Shown: piece by piece, positions 1 through 8,607 of the stretch
How the letters are laid out: each line of letters begins with the position of its first letter
Position numbering within the stretch: position 1 is the first letter of the stretch
NCBI GenBank assembly: GCA_004557975.1
Contig: SFEV01000010.1
Coordinates: 1 to 57,491 of the forward strand
Reading direction: 5' to 3'
Length of the DNA stretch: 57,491 nt
From: Lachnospiraceae bacterium
GTDB lineage: Bacteria > Bacillota > Clostridia > Lachnospirales > Lachnospiraceae
Program-made: the position numbers and the translations under genes
Notes under the pieces: generated by a model
The model's database searches: none
Told to the model about the DNA's origin: nothing
The model's input: the letters and a program-made list of their open reading frames with translations, nothing else

Positions 1-1260
1 GGCGGAGAGAGTGACTGTGGTGGTGTCAATGGTGTCGCAAATGGTCGCCGTTGCGGTAGCACTGCTGTAATCCACCGCCTCGAAGTTGCCGCCGGTGATA
101 CCGGTGACCGTGGCCGTCAGCGTGCTTTCGTCGAGATACACATCTTCTGTGTTCGGATTGGGTACATCAACGCTGCCGCTGGTCGCTCCGGCAGGGATGC
201 CGACAGCATATGCCTTGCCTCCTGCGCTCACCGTTGCCGTTGCATCCGTCTGCGCCGCGTTGGACAGGTTCACGGTGAAGGTCACTTTCGCTTCGTTCTC
301 TTTGATATCGGATGCAGAGAGGGAAACAATGGTGGTATCAATAGTATCCGCAATGTTTGCCGTTGCGCTCGCACCTGAGAAATCCACACGATCAAAACCG
401 CCGCCAGAAATACCTCTGACGGTAGCGGACAGACTGTCTGCATCGATGTACGGATCCTCGGCGTTGTTATTTGCAATACTGATGCTGCCCGATTTAGCCC
501 CGGCTGCGATGGCAATGGCATAACGGTCATCGCCCACCTGAAGCGCCACAACGGCTTCTCGCCTTGCAGGTCTGGTCAGCGTTACGGTAAAGGGGATCTC
601 TGCGTCTGCCTCGGTAACGTCTGCCGTCTTCAGGCTGAGCTGTGCGGTGACCGCAGGTTCAGAAACCGCCTCTTCCAGGTTCAAGGGTTCGGACGGATCC
701 AGAATGAAGCTCAGCTGTTTGCCTTTGTTGGGACCTGTATGGTACATAATCGTGTAGCACTCGCCTGGAACAACGATGCTGTCCGTCTTGTCACCGTTTC
801 CAAAGTAAATCCTGTTGCCGTCAGCGTCGACCACGATGATACTGCCAAGATCATCAAGCCCGACGATGTTCAGTCCATAGTAGGTGTAGGGTTCTTCCAT
901 GTCCTCGGGAAGCGTAGCATCCACCAACGCGCCGTCGGAGAGGAAGACATTGATCTCGCTCTCCTCGCCCATAATAATATCGGCAATCTGACCATGCAGC
1001 GCGCCGTGAATGTTAATCACGGCCTTCTTCTCCAGCGTTACAACCCCGCCTTCATCAATGGTCAATTCACCATCCTTGAGAATGTCCAGCACGGCCTCCT
1101 GACCGATTTGAACCGACGGCACATGCAGATACTGATCACTCAGTTCCAGATGTTCGCCGGCTTCCAACGTGATTGGAGTGGAATCCGTTATCTGATCCGC
1201 CGTACATCTCATGCACAGGGAGAAGAGGATTGCCAGAAACAGCCAAATTCGAGTCTTCAT
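1..1260 (-). CDS. Secreted repeat adhesin with LapA-like Ig repeats (C-terminal part outside window)
   Basis: The reading frame is open from an ATG at 1260 to the left edge (420 residues visible), preceded by GGGAGG. Residues 1-20 form a signal peptide (MKTRIWLFLAILFSL). About 180 residues of short beta-strand-like sequence follow. From about residue 204 there are tandem repeats of 104 residues (312 bp), each ending in the signature T-A-x-I-x-DTIDTT; two full copies and the start of a third are visible. This pattern of about 100 residues with an ATGxTGGNFE..DTIDTT core is known from Ig-like extender repeats of giant adhesins such as LapA. The protein is probably surface-exposed or secreted and much longer than seen. 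Anchor and ligand domain cannot be judged. Confidence 0.8.
   Translation of the reverse strand, partial: MKTRIWLFLAILFSLCMRCTADQITDSTPITLEAGEHLELSDQYLHVPSVQIGQEAVLDILKDGELTIDEGGVVTLEKKAVINIHGALHGQIADIIMGEESEINVFLSDGALVDATLPEDMEEPYTYYGLNIVGLDDLGSIIVVDADGNRIYFGNGDKTDSIVVPGECYTIMYHTGPNKGKQLSFILDPSEPLNLEEAVSEPAVTAQLSLKTADVTEADAEIPFTVTLTRPARREAVVALQVGDDRYAIAIAAGAKSGSISIANNNAEDPYIDADSLSATVRGISGGGFDRVDFSGASATANIADTIDTTIVSLSASDIKENEAKVTFTVNLSNAAQTDATATVSAGGKAYAVGIPAGATSGSVDVPNPNTEDVYLDESTLTATVTGITGGNFEAVDYSSATATATICDTIDTTTVTLSA
28..651 (-). repeat. Two tandem 312-bp Ig-like repeat units
   Basis: Unit 1 is 651-340 and unit 2 is 339-28; a third begins at 27. Aligned landmarks are exactly 312 bp apart: the DTIDTT codons start at 348 and at 36. 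The units are diverged at DNA level but share FTVxL, the GA-x-SGS turn and the DTIDTT end. Confidence 0.8.
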
Positions 1261-1585
1261 ACAAATACCTCCCATGATATAGGTTAATATTTATATTATC
1301 CTTAATGGGGAATTTTTGTCAAGTGTTACATCAAATCCCCTGGTTCTGTTAAACATGACAAGAAAAGGGAAGCATTGATCCTATTAGACACGGTAGTTTG
1401 ACAATTCAATCTCATTCCGATTGCCTTAAAGCCAGTAATGGCTTTATTTTGCAATTTTTTAAAATTAACTGGTTTTGCATGACATAACACGTCTGTGAAT
1501 CAGTAATTCTGTTATGATCTGGCTGAGAAGCGGACTGCGAATATCCGCTTCTCTGTTACAGCCCGTTGCTGTTTTGTTTCGTCTG
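1261..1585. other. Gene-free stretch between adhesin and L,D-transpeptidase
   Basis: It holds the adhesin promoter (1295-1322), a short hairpin AAAGCC/GGCTTT at 1428-1445 followed on the plus strand by T-rich sequence, and a 10-bp perfect hairpin GAGAAGCGGA/TCCGCTTCTC at 1525-1553. The latter sits 33 bp after the L,D-transpeptidase stop and may end that transcript, although no strong U-run follows. I see nothing else in it. Confidence 0.5.
1295..1322 (-). promoter_or_regulatory. Sigma-A type promoter for the adhesin
   Basis: On the minus strand TTGACA (1322-1317), 16 nt, then GATAAT (1300-1295). It lies 35 bp before the adhesin start codon. Confidence 0.6.
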
Positions 1586-3022
1586 TCACTTGTACAGAAT
1601 AATCGCGTACCCTTCACCGATGGTATTGTAGATTATCTCTGCGATATTGTATGGAAGGTTCACACAGCCGTGGGAACCGTTTGTCTTGTAGATCTCCCCG
1701 CCGAAGGAGCTGCGCCACGGCGCATCGTGCAGTCCCTGACCGTCATAGAACGGCATCCAGAATGTCACCTTCTCCTCCCATGTATCACCTTTGAGCGTCT
1801 CGGGGCTCTTCTTATACGGAATCGGGAATACACCGGTAATCGTCTCCCGGTCATCCTTCGGAAGTCCGGATACGATATCACTCTCAACCACCAGCTCCCC
1901 GCCCTTGTAGAGCCACAGATGCTGCTTCGTCAGACTGACCTCCACATAATTGCCGCAGAGATCATCCCTGCCGTTTCGCGCATATCCTTTTACGTCATAA
2001 ACAGGTTCCCGCTCCACGGTGGTATTTGCGGCAATATCTGCCAGAAGCTGAGACGCTTCTGCATCTCTGTCAATCCGGTAACCGTAATCACTGCTCTCAA
2101 ACGTGATCACATTCCCGTCGTGTGTCGTAAATTCCCGTGAATGGTACAGTGTATCGTACTTTGCTGCCAGCTCATACGCATAATCGTACACGTAATCCTC
2201 CACTATGGTCGGCTCATCTGCATCCATATCAATCCAGCCCTGGATCGTGGACCAGTCGATGGTCTCCTTCTCCTCACCGAACAGCAGCGTGATTTTGGAT
2301 TTGCAGAAAGCATTGTAAATGTTCATCGTGCGGTTCATCTCACTGTCATCCTGCGTCACTGCAGGCAGGAAATAGAAGGATTCCGGCACATCAATCTGCA
2401 CATCCTGCTGTGGTCTGTCCTCGGATGTCAGCCGGTCCGCAACGTCTTTTACCATCACCTGGAGATCCGCATCATCCAGCTCATTTCCGTACGTTTCCGG
2501 CTCAATATAATATTCTGTGCCGTTAAATTCCATCGAAGCGTCCGTGCTGGAAACACGCGGCTGTGAAAAATTCTCAGCCCTGACTGTTTTTGTGAAAGTG
2601 CTCTCGTCGAAAACAAACGGTATTTCCACTTCGAAGGTATTGCCTTCCATCAGACTGAACAGCAGACCGATGTTCTGCTCCCGCATACAGTCCTGGATTC
2701 CGGACAGCAGCTTCATCTGGTCAATCGTATAACCGGCCTCCGCCAGAGTAAGGCTCAGCGCCGTCTCCCCCTGCTCTCTGATCTCAAGCTCCGGAGCGCT
2801 GTAATCCTTCTCCAGCATCAGGAGCACTTCTTTGCATGTCATTCCGGATACATCGTATCCGTTGAGTTTTGTCTCTTCAAAAAAAAGACCGCTGTTTGCC
2901 TGCTCATACAGATAATAGCCTGTCCCAGCCAGCCCGGCCGCAATCAGACACAGGATAATAATCACGGCGATCTTTACGCCTTTTCTTTTCTTTTTTTTCA
3001 ACTTACGTCCCTTGCCCTTCAT
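1586..3022 (-). CDS. L,D-transpeptidase (YkuD family) with N-terminal membrane anchor
   Basis: 478 residues. A Lys/Arg-rich cytoplasmic start is followed by one membrane segment (about 18-38), a long extracytoplasmic region resembling the peptidoglycan-binding PG_binding_4 module, and a C-terminal YkuD domain. The catalytic motif is visible: H432 in GLHDAP and the SHGC motif at 450-453, with C453 as nucleophile, then VNLP. Such enzymes form 3-3 cross-links in peptidoglycan outside the membrane. It lies downstream of phoR in the same direction but has its own promoter candidate at 3043-3071, so phosphate control is possible but not shown. Confidence 0.92.
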   Translation of the reverse strand: MKGKGRKLKKKKRKGVKIAVIIILCLIAAGLAGTGYYLYEQANSGLFFEETKLNGYDVSGMTCKEVLLMLEKDYSAPELEIREQGETALSLTLAEAGYTIDQMKLLSGIQDCMREQNIGLLFSLMEGNTFEVEIPFVFDESTFTKTVRAENFSQPRVSSTDASMEFNGTEYYIEPETYGNELDDADLQVMVKDVADRLTSEDRPQQDVQIDVPESFYFLPAVTQDDSEMNRTMNIYNAFCKSKITLLFGEEKETIDWSTIQGWIDMDADEPTIVEDYVYDYAYELAAKYDTLYHSREFTTHDGNVITFESSDYGYRIDRDAEASQLLADIAANTTVEREPVYDVKGYARNGRDDLCGNYVEVSLTKQHLWLYKGGELVVESDIVSGLPKDDRETITGVFPIPYKKSPETLKGDTWEEKVTFWMPFYDGQGLHDAPWRSSFGGEIYKTNGSHGCVNLPYNIAEIIYNTIGEGYAIILYK

Positions 3023-3042
3023 AAGATAGTATTCTCTTCCAT

Positions 3043-3071
3043 ATATTGCACTATTCGCAAATAATAGTCAA
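3043..3071 (-). promoter_or_regulatory. Promoter candidate for the L,D-transpeptidase
   Basis: TTGACT (3071-3066), 17 nt, CAATAT (3048-3043) on the minus strand, in the gap after phoR. Confidence 0.45.
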
Positions 3072-3103
3072 GAGTCCATTTTTATTCTTAAGAAAGGATT
3101 AGG

Positions 3104-4423
3104 TTAATCCTGAAAAAGTACCGTGATTTCCGTTCCCCTGCCAAACTCACTTTTCAGCTCCAGCTCGGCATGGTGCTGCGCCACGATATGCTTTACGATG
3201 GCAAGTCCGAGGCCTGTTCCGCCTGTCAGCTTGGAGCGGCTTTTATCCACTCTGTAGAAACGCTCGAAGACACGCTCCTGGCTTTCCTCCGGAATTCCGA
3301 TACCGGTGTCGCGCACAATCAGATACGTCTGGTTCCCGCGCATTCCCACCATGACATCGACGCGGCCTCCCAGCCTGTTGTATCGGATCGCATTGTCGCA
3401 CAGATTAAACAGAAGCTCTTCCATCATTTCACGATTTGCATGGATCATACAGCGTGAGCCGTGACACGCAATTTTGATCCCGTGGTTCTCCGCATTCAGC
3501 TTCAGCATCTCCACACACGTCTCTGCAATATCATACAGATCAACCTCCGTGTAGGATACCTCTTTCTGGTCGGAATCCAGCTCTGACAGCCGGATAATGT
3601 CATTGATCAGAGTCAGCAGGCGCTTCGCATTGCGATGAATTTCCCGCGCAAAACGGCGCACTTCATTTTCCCCCGCAATTCCCGTCTCGATCAGCTCTGC
3701 ATACCCGGAGATTGATGTCAGAGGCGTCTTCAGCTCATGGGAAACGTTTGCCGTGAACTCCTGCCGCATTTTGGCGCTCTTGATAATATCCTCATGCTGC
3801 TGGCGGATCGTCGTAATAAACGGTACCAGCTCCTCGTACGTATGGATCTCGTCAATGGCGTCAATGTCATCCGCCAGCTGCTCAATGGGCCGGACAATCC
3901 CGTCGGTAATGTATCTTGCCAGAAAGAAGCACAGTGCAAACATCAGAATACCGATCCCCACGATTCCCCGTGTGGTCTTCGTAAACATGCCCCAGATGCT
4001 TGCTTCCTCCTTGCTCACACGCAGGATATCCCCATCCTCCATCCGCACAGCGTAGTAATACATATCGCGGTTCAGCGTATCAGAATGGCGCACGGAATAT
4101 CCCTGTCCGCTTTCCTCCGCCTGCTGCACCTCCGGCCTGTCCGCATGATTTCCAAGAGCGGCTCCTCCGGCCTCACTGTCATACACGACACTTCCATCCT
4201 GTGCAATCACCGTGACACGCAGCTCCGGATCCGGCCTCGTATAATGCTCTGCCAGCTCCTCCCCGGAGGAAGCCATGCTTTGCAGCAGCGTCGTGTATGT
4301 CTGCATATCTCCAATTACCTGTTCCCGGTACATATGATGAAAGATGGCAACCGCCATACTGAGGGTTGCCACCAATGTGATAAATACCGTGAGCAGAAGA
4401 TACGTGTTAATCTTCTTTTTCAT
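3104..4423 (-). CDS. phoR: Phosphate-type sensor histidine kinase PhoR
   Basis: 439 residues. Membrane segments at about 8-28 and 152-170 flank an extracytoplasmic sensor region of about 120 residues. HisKA follows with phospho-acceptor H229 in NVSHELKTPLTS, then HATPase with the N box (NLCDNAIRYN), DTGIGIPEE and GTGLGLAIVKHI. This is the PhoR/ResE architecture. It starts 2 bp after the phoP stop, and its ribosome site (AGGAGAA) lies in the last phoP codons, so translation is probably coupled. The pst, phoU and Na/Pi neighbours make phosphate the likely signal. No clear PAS domain is seen between HAMP region and HisKA. Confidence 0.88.
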   Translation of the reverse strand: MKKKINTYLLLTVFITLVATLSMAVAIFHHMYREQVIGDMQTYTTLLQSMASSGEELAEHYTRPDPELRVTVIAQDGSVVYDSEAGGAALGNHADRPEVQQAEESGQGYSVRHSDTLNRDMYYYAVRMEDGDILRVSKEEASIWGMFTKTTRGIVGIGILMFALCFFLARYITDGIVRPIEQLADDIDAIDEIHTYEELVPFITTIRQQHEDIIKSAKMRQEFTANVSHELKTPLTSISGYAELIETGIAGENEVRRFAREIHRNAKRLLTLINDIIRLSELDSDQKEVSYTEVDLYDIAETCVEMLKLNAENHGIKIACHGSRCMIHANREMMEELLFNLCDNAIRYNRLGGRVDVMVGMRGNQTYLIVRDTGIGIPEESQERVFERFYRVDKSRSKLTGGTGLGLAIVKHIVAQHHAELELKSEFGRGTEITVLFQD

Positions 4424-4425
4424 TT

Positions 4426-5106
4426 TCAGTTTTCTCCTGTCAGCATATATCCCACATTGCGAACGGTGCGTATCATGGAACCGGCACTTCCAAGCTTCTG
4501 GCGCAGCGTCTTGATGTGCATGTCAAGTGTCCTTGATTCTCCTTCAAAGTCAGTACCCCATACCCGGTCCAGAATCATATCCCTGGACGAAACAATGCCC
4601 GCATTGAGCAGGAGCAGCTTCAGGAGCTCATATTCCTTGTAGGTAAGCTCCACCGGCACATCATCCACGTAGACGGCGCGCTTTTCGTCATCCATGAACA
4701 CAGAGCCGAAGCGGATCATCCGCTCCTCCTCCATTCCGTGAGTTCTGCGCATCAGTGCCTTGACACGTGATATCAGCTCCATGACACCGAAGGGTTTTGT
4801 GATATAATCGTCTGCCCCGATGTCCAGACCCTTTACCTTATCGATCTCTGTCGTCTTGGCCGTGGCCAGAATGATCGGAAGTTTGCGCGTCTCCGCCGCA
4901 AAACGCAGCTTCTTGACAATTGACAGTCCGTCTTCGTCCGGAAGCATGATATCCAGCAGCACCAGCGCCGGTATCTTCTCCTTCAGTCTGGCGAAAAAGG
5001 ATGCCGCGCAGTCAAATCCCTGAACCTCGTATCCTGCATTCTTCAGCGCGAACATCTCAATCTCCCTGATATTTTCATCATCCTCCACAATATAAATCAT
5101 TGCCAT
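4426..5106 (-). CDS. phoP: OmpR/PhoB-family response regulator PhoP
   Basis: 226 residues from the ATG at 5106, chosen because GCAGGTGATAT gives ideal spacing and the receiver domain begins at once (MIYIVEDDEN). An upstream ATG at 5151 overlaps the preceding stop as TAATG and would add 15 non-homologous residues. The receiver has acidic pocket E8/D9/D10, phospho-acceptor D52 (LLDIMLP) and K104 (YITKPF). The C-terminal winged helix ends in RTVRNVGYML. It should bind the 11-bp Pho-box repeats found before the Na/Pi gene and before pstS. Genes: Na/Pi-phoP-phoR form one unit. Confidence 0.9.
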   Translation of the reverse strand: MAMIYIVEDDENIREIEMFALKNAGYEVQGFDCAASFFARLKEKIPALVLLDIMLPDEDGLSIVKKLRFAAETRKLPIILATAKTTEIDKVKGLDIGADDYITKPFGVMELISRVKALMRRTHGMEEERMIRFGSVFMDDEKRAVYVDDVPVELTYKEYELLKLLLLNAGIVSSRDMILDRVWGTDFEGESRTLDMHIKTLRQKLGSAGSMIRTVRNVGYMLTGEN

Positions 5107-5150
5107 GATATCACCTGCTTTCCCTGCTTCTGCGCAAACTCTGCCAGGCA

Positions 5151-6980
5151 TTACTGCTTCTGCATCATTCTTGTGCGCATATCTACCTTCGGCGTTCCCT
5201 TGACACGCTCCGGCAGTACATATTTCTTCTTATATTCATGATACTTGTTTCTGAAGAATTTGTCATCCTCTGTTTTTAAAGAATCCAGATATGCGTGTCT
5301 TCCATACTCGTCATTTTCAGCCTGAATCAGGCAGACTGCTATGTTGGAGCAGTGATCCGCGATTCTGCTGTAGCTCGTCGTCAGGTCTGCCAGAATAAAG
5401 CCAAGCTCGATGGTACACCGGCCTTCCCTGAGCCGGTCGATATGGCGCTTTTTCATCTCATCGCTGAGATCATCAATGACCTCCTCCAGAGGCTCCACAC
5501 AGCATGCAAGTGCAGCATCTTCCGTCTTCATGGCCTCCATGGAAACACGCACCACTTCTCTGACAGCAGAGGAGAATACCTCAAGCTCCTCTACCGCGGC
5601 CTCGGAAAAGGCAAGATTTTTGTCATAAATCTCTTTTGCGGCCTTCACGATATTGACAGCATGATCTGAGATACGCTCAATATCACCGATACTGTGAAGC
5701 AGCACGGAGAGTGTATGACTGTCACGCATCTGCATTTCACGTCCTGCAAGCTGGACCAGATACGTGCCGAGACGGTCCTCATATTTGTCCACAATATCCT
5801 CCTGCTCCACTACCTGCTGCAGCTTTCCTTCGTCGTATGTATCAAGCTGTGTGATTGCAGTATCCAGCGCCTCAATTGTCACGCCCGCCATCTGGGCACA
5901 GACGTTACGGCACTGCTCAATGGCGATGGCCGGATTATCCAGGAATCGGTTATCCAGCGCCTGCAGGCTCTGCATGGATTCCGCAACAGTACGCTCTTCC
6001 TCCTTCTTATCACGCACCGTAAGCTGGGCAAGCTTCACCAGAAGACCGTTGAACGGCAGCCACAGAAGCGTTGCAAAAACGTTAAATACCGTATGTACCA
6101 CGGCAATACCGGCCGCACTGGCAGCACCGCTCAGGAATTCAAAATGCAGGACTGCATTTGCCGCATAGAACAGCACCATAAATACGATCGTACCAATCAG
6201 GTTAAAGTAGAGATGAACAAACGCAGTCCGCTTTGCGTTTTTCTTCGCTCCGACTGCAGAAATCAGAGCCGTCACACACGTACCGATATTCTGTCCCATA
6301 ATAATGGGAACTGCTGAGCCGAAGGATACGGCTCCCGTAGCACACAGTGCCTGCAGGATACCGACAGATGCAGAAGAACTCTGGATCACGGCTGTCAGCA
6401 CCGCTCCGGCGATCATACCGAGTACCGGATTTTCAAACATCAGAAACAGCTCTGTAAATTCCGGAATATTGGCGAGCGGTTTCACGGCTCCGCTCATGGC
6501 CTCCATACCGTACATCAGGACCGCAAATCCCACAAGAATGGAGCCTGCGTCCTTTTTCTTCTCTTTTTTGGAAAACAGCAGCATAATAACACCGATCAGA
6601 GCAAGAATCGGTGAAAAAGATGTGGGCTTCAGCATCCTGATAAAGAAGCTGTCCCCCTCAATGCCGGAGAGACTCAGTATCCAGGAGGTAATTGTCGTAC
6701 CAATGTTTGCTCCCATGATGATACCGACAGCCCGCTGCAGTGTCATAATGCCGGAGTTTACAAATCCGACTACCATAACCGTTGTAGCCGATGAAGACTG
6801 GATTACCGCCGTTACACCTGCTCCCAGCAAAACGCCTTTGATTGTATTAGATGTCAACTTTTCAAGAATCTTCTCCAGACGTCCGCCTGATGCCTTGGAA
6901 AGTCCGTCTCCCATGACATGCATTCCGTATAAAAACAGTGCAAGACCTCCAACCATCGATAAAATGTTAAAAATATCCAT
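5151..6980 (-). CDS. Na+/phosphate cotransporter with C-terminal PhoU domain
   Basis: 609 residues. The N-terminal half is a duplicated Na/Pi-cotransporter membrane domain with two VIQSSSA motifs (Q61 and Q200), each followed by a glycine-rich GANIGT or GQNIGT element. The C-terminal part, about 340-570, is helical and PhoU-like (DIERISDHAVNI, SRIADHCSNIA). Members of this family (YjbB/NptA type) move phosphate with sodium across the cytoplasmic membrane. It is the first gene of a unit with phoP and phoR. A clear Pho-box-like repeat lies upstream, so the operon is probably self-amplifying under phosphate shortage. Confidence 0.92.
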   Translation of the reverse strand: MDIFNILSMVGGLALFLYGMHVMGDGLSKASGGRLEKILEKLTSNTIKGVLLGAGVTAVIQSSSATTVMVVGFVNSGIMTLQRAVGIIMGANIGTTITSWILSLSGIEGDSFFIRMLKPTSFSPILALIGVIMLLFSKKEKKKDAGSILVGFAVLMYGMEAMSGAVKPLANIPEFTELFLMFENPVLGMIAGAVLTAVIQSSSASVGILQALCATGAVSFGSAVPIIMGQNIGTCVTALISAVGAKKNAKRTAFVHLYFNLIGTIVFMVLFYAANAVLHFEFLSGAASAAGIAVVHTVFNVFATLLWLPFNGLLVKLAQLTVRDKKEEERTVAESMQSLQALDNRFLDNPAIAIEQCRNVCAQMAGVTIEALDTAITQLDTYDEGKLQQVVEQEDIVDKYEDRLGTYLVQLAGREMQMRDSHTLSVLLHSIGDIERISDHAVNIVKAAKEIYDKNLAFSEAAVEELEVFSSAVREVVRVSMEAMKTEDAALACCVEPLEEVIDDLSDEMKKRHIDRLREGRCTIELGFILADLTTSYSRIADHCSNIAVCLIQAENDEYGRHAYLDSLKTEDDKFFRNKYHEYKKKYVLPERVKGTPKVDMRTRMMQKQ

Positions 6981-7036
6981 ACGTTCTCCTCCAGTGCCGC
7001 CCCTTTGCGGTTAGTATCCAAAAGATATACATGCGT

Positions 7037-7090
7037 ATTATATCGGAGGCACGTAAATTTTATAATGCATTTATGTAAAATCTATGTAAA
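7037..7090 (-). promoter_or_regulatory. Pho box and promoter of the Na/Pi-phoP-phoR unit
   Basis: Read on the minus strand, TTTACATAGAT and TTTACATAAAT form perfect tandem 11-bp repeats (7090-7080 and 7079-7069). A further TTTAC lies exactly 22 bp on (7057-7053). A consensus TATAAT (7042-7037) sits 10 bp after the last repeat. Pho-box direct repeats of TT(A/T)ACA with 11-bp spacing replacing the -35 are typical of PhoP-activated promoters. Confidence 0.7.
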
Positions 7091-7137
7091 ATTATAAAAG
7101 CTGCCTCAGGATTGATCCGAAATCATCCTGCGACAGC
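7085..7137 (-). terminator. Terminator after phoU
   Basis: The hairpin 7137-7100 pairs GCTGTCGCAGGATGAT with ATCAATCCTGAGGCAGC (small mismatches, loop ttcgg). It is followed on the minus strand by TTTTATAATTTT, 28 bp after the phoU stop. It separates the pst operon from the Na/Pi unit; its U-tract overlaps the first Pho-box repeat. Confidence 0.75.
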
Positions 7138-7164
7138 CTGATCTCTTTTATAATCAGAATGTGC

Positions 7165-7848
7165 TTAATCCTGCGGGGCAAATATATTGTGTACCTGCTC
7201 CCCGTTTCTGTGAATACCGGTGAGGGAAAACTCCACCCACTCAGCCACATTCGTCGCGTGATCACCGATCCGCTCATAATATTTTGCTATCATCAGCAGA
7301 TCCAGCACCTGATCGCTGGAAAATGCGCCTGTCTCAGCCTTGTTATTCAGCTCCTTGCGCACATCCAGAAACAGTGCATCCATCTTGTCATCACTGTCTA
7401 TCACTTCCCGTGCCAGCTGGAGATCGCGGTTCACATAAGCTTCCACGCTCCTGTTTACCATCTCGATTGCCGTCTCCGCCATATCTGTGATGCTGACACC
7501 CTTAACGGGAATATCGATACTTCCCGTCTGAATAATCTCTGCAATATCAATGGCCTGATCCCCGATGCGCTCAAGGTCTGTGATCAGCTTAAGTGCAGCG
7601 GAAATACGGCGCAGATCTGCCGCCATTGGCTGCTGTCTTAAGAGCAGCTGGACGCAGATACTTTCAATGGCCTGCTCTTTTCCGTCAATTTCCTTTTCCA
7701 TTTTGTTGATTTCCTCCACCTGCTCATCCCGCAGATCCTCGGAAACCAGAAGACGGTACGTTTTCATGATGGAATTTTCACACAGCAGCCCCATATCCAT
7801 CAGTTCATTCTGAAGCTGCGCCAGTTTTTCCAGATATCTCTCTCTCAT
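7165..7848 (-). CDS. phoU: Phosphate signalling regulator PhoU
   Basis: 227 residues from the ATG at 7848, one base after the pstB stop; a TTG at 7857 lacks a usable ribosome site. Two PhoU helical repeats carry the conserved metal-ligand motifs ERIGDQAIDIAE and ERIGDHATNVAE. PhoU links the state of the PstSCAB transporter to PhoR and damps the Pho response when phosphate is plentiful. It is the last gene of the pst operon and a strong terminator follows. Confidence 0.95.
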   Translation of the reverse strand: MRERYLEKLAQLQNELMDMGLLCENSIMKTYRLLVSEDLRDEQVEEINKMEKEIDGKEQAIESICVQLLLRQQPMAADLRRISAALKLITDLERIGDQAIDIAEIIQTGSIDIPVKGVSITDMAETAIEMVNRSVEAYVNRDLQLAREVIDSDDKMDALFLDVRKELNNKAETGAFSSDQVLDLLMIAKYYERIGDHATNVAEWVEFSLTGIHRNGEQVHNIFAPQD

Positions 7849-7849
7849 A

Positions 7850-8599
7850 TCAACCAAACCTTCCTGTAATATACTCTTCTGTCTTCTTGTTCTTAGGCAT
7901 AGAAAACAGTGTCATCGTATCATCATACTCGATCACTTCACCAAGGAGGAAAAATGCTGTCTTGTCTGAGATACGTGCAGCCTGCTGCATGTTATGCGTA
8001 ACCATGACAATGGTATATTTTTCTTTCAGTTCCAACGCAAGATCCTCTATTCTGGAGGTAGAAATAGGGTCAAGTGCGGAGGTCGGTTCGTCCATCAGGA
8101 GTACCTCCGGTTCCACAGCCAGAGCACGTGCAATGCAGAGTCTCTGCTGCTGACCGCCGGACATGCCCAGTGCGCTCTTTTTGAGACGGTCTTTTACCTC
8201 GTCCCAGATTGCTGCATCCCGGAGCGCTTTTTCAACAATCTCATCCAGCATGGATTTGGAGCGAATACCGTGTGTTCTAGGTCCGTACGCAATATTGTCA
8301 TAGATGCTCATGGGAAAGGGATTCGGCTTCTGGAACACCATGCCTACGCGCTTGCGCAGCAGGTTCACATCCATTGCACCGTAAATGTCCTCGCCGTCGA
8401 GCAGGAGCTGCCCTGTTATTCTGCATCCCTCCACCAGATCATTCATACGGTTCAGAGATTTGAGCAGTGTGGATTTACCGCAGCCGCTCGGCCCGATAAA
8501 TGCAGTGATTTTATTGGCAGGGATCTCCAGGCTGATGTTTTTCAGCGCCTGAAAATCACCGTAGTATAAATCTGTATTCTTGACATCAATTTTTCCCAT
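7850..8599 (-). CDS. pstB: Phosphate ABC transporter ATP-binding protein PstB
   Basis: 249 residues, the usual PstB length. Walker A is GPSGCGKST (36-44), the signature is MSGGQQQRLCIARAL, and Walker B is EVLLMDEPTSALDP. The Q-loop VGMVFQKPNPFPMSIYDN is typical of PstB. It powers phosphate import through PstC/PstA at the inner face of the membrane. It lies between pstA and phoU in the standard gene order. Confidence 0.97.
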   Translation of the reverse strand: MGKIDVKNTDLYYGDFQALKNISLEIPANKITAFIGPSGCGKSTLLKSLNRMNDLVEGCRITGQLLLDGEDIYGAMDVNLLRKRVGMVFQKPNPFPMSIYDNIAYGPRTHGIRSKSMLDEIVEKALRDAAIWDEVKDRLKKSALGMSGGQQQRLCIARALAVEPEVLLMDEPTSALDPISTSRIEDLALELKEKYTIVMVTHNMQQAARISDKTAFFLLGEVIEYDDTMTLFSMPKNKKTEEYITGRFG

Positions 8600-8607
8600 T
8601 TTATTTT

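Noticed and set aside
739..1287. Plus-strand frame of 182 codons and a minus frame at 282-551 within the adhesin region
   Set aside because: They lie over the adhesin reading frame, which is open to the edge with signal peptide and repeats.
1514..2140. Plus-strand frame of 208 codons opposite the L,D-transpeptidase
   Set aside because: Antisense to a gene with the intact SHGC active site.
5107..5151. Longer phoP start at 5151 (TAATG overlap)
   Set aside because: It would add 15 residues not matching the receiver domain, while 5106 has near-consensus ribosome site spacing.
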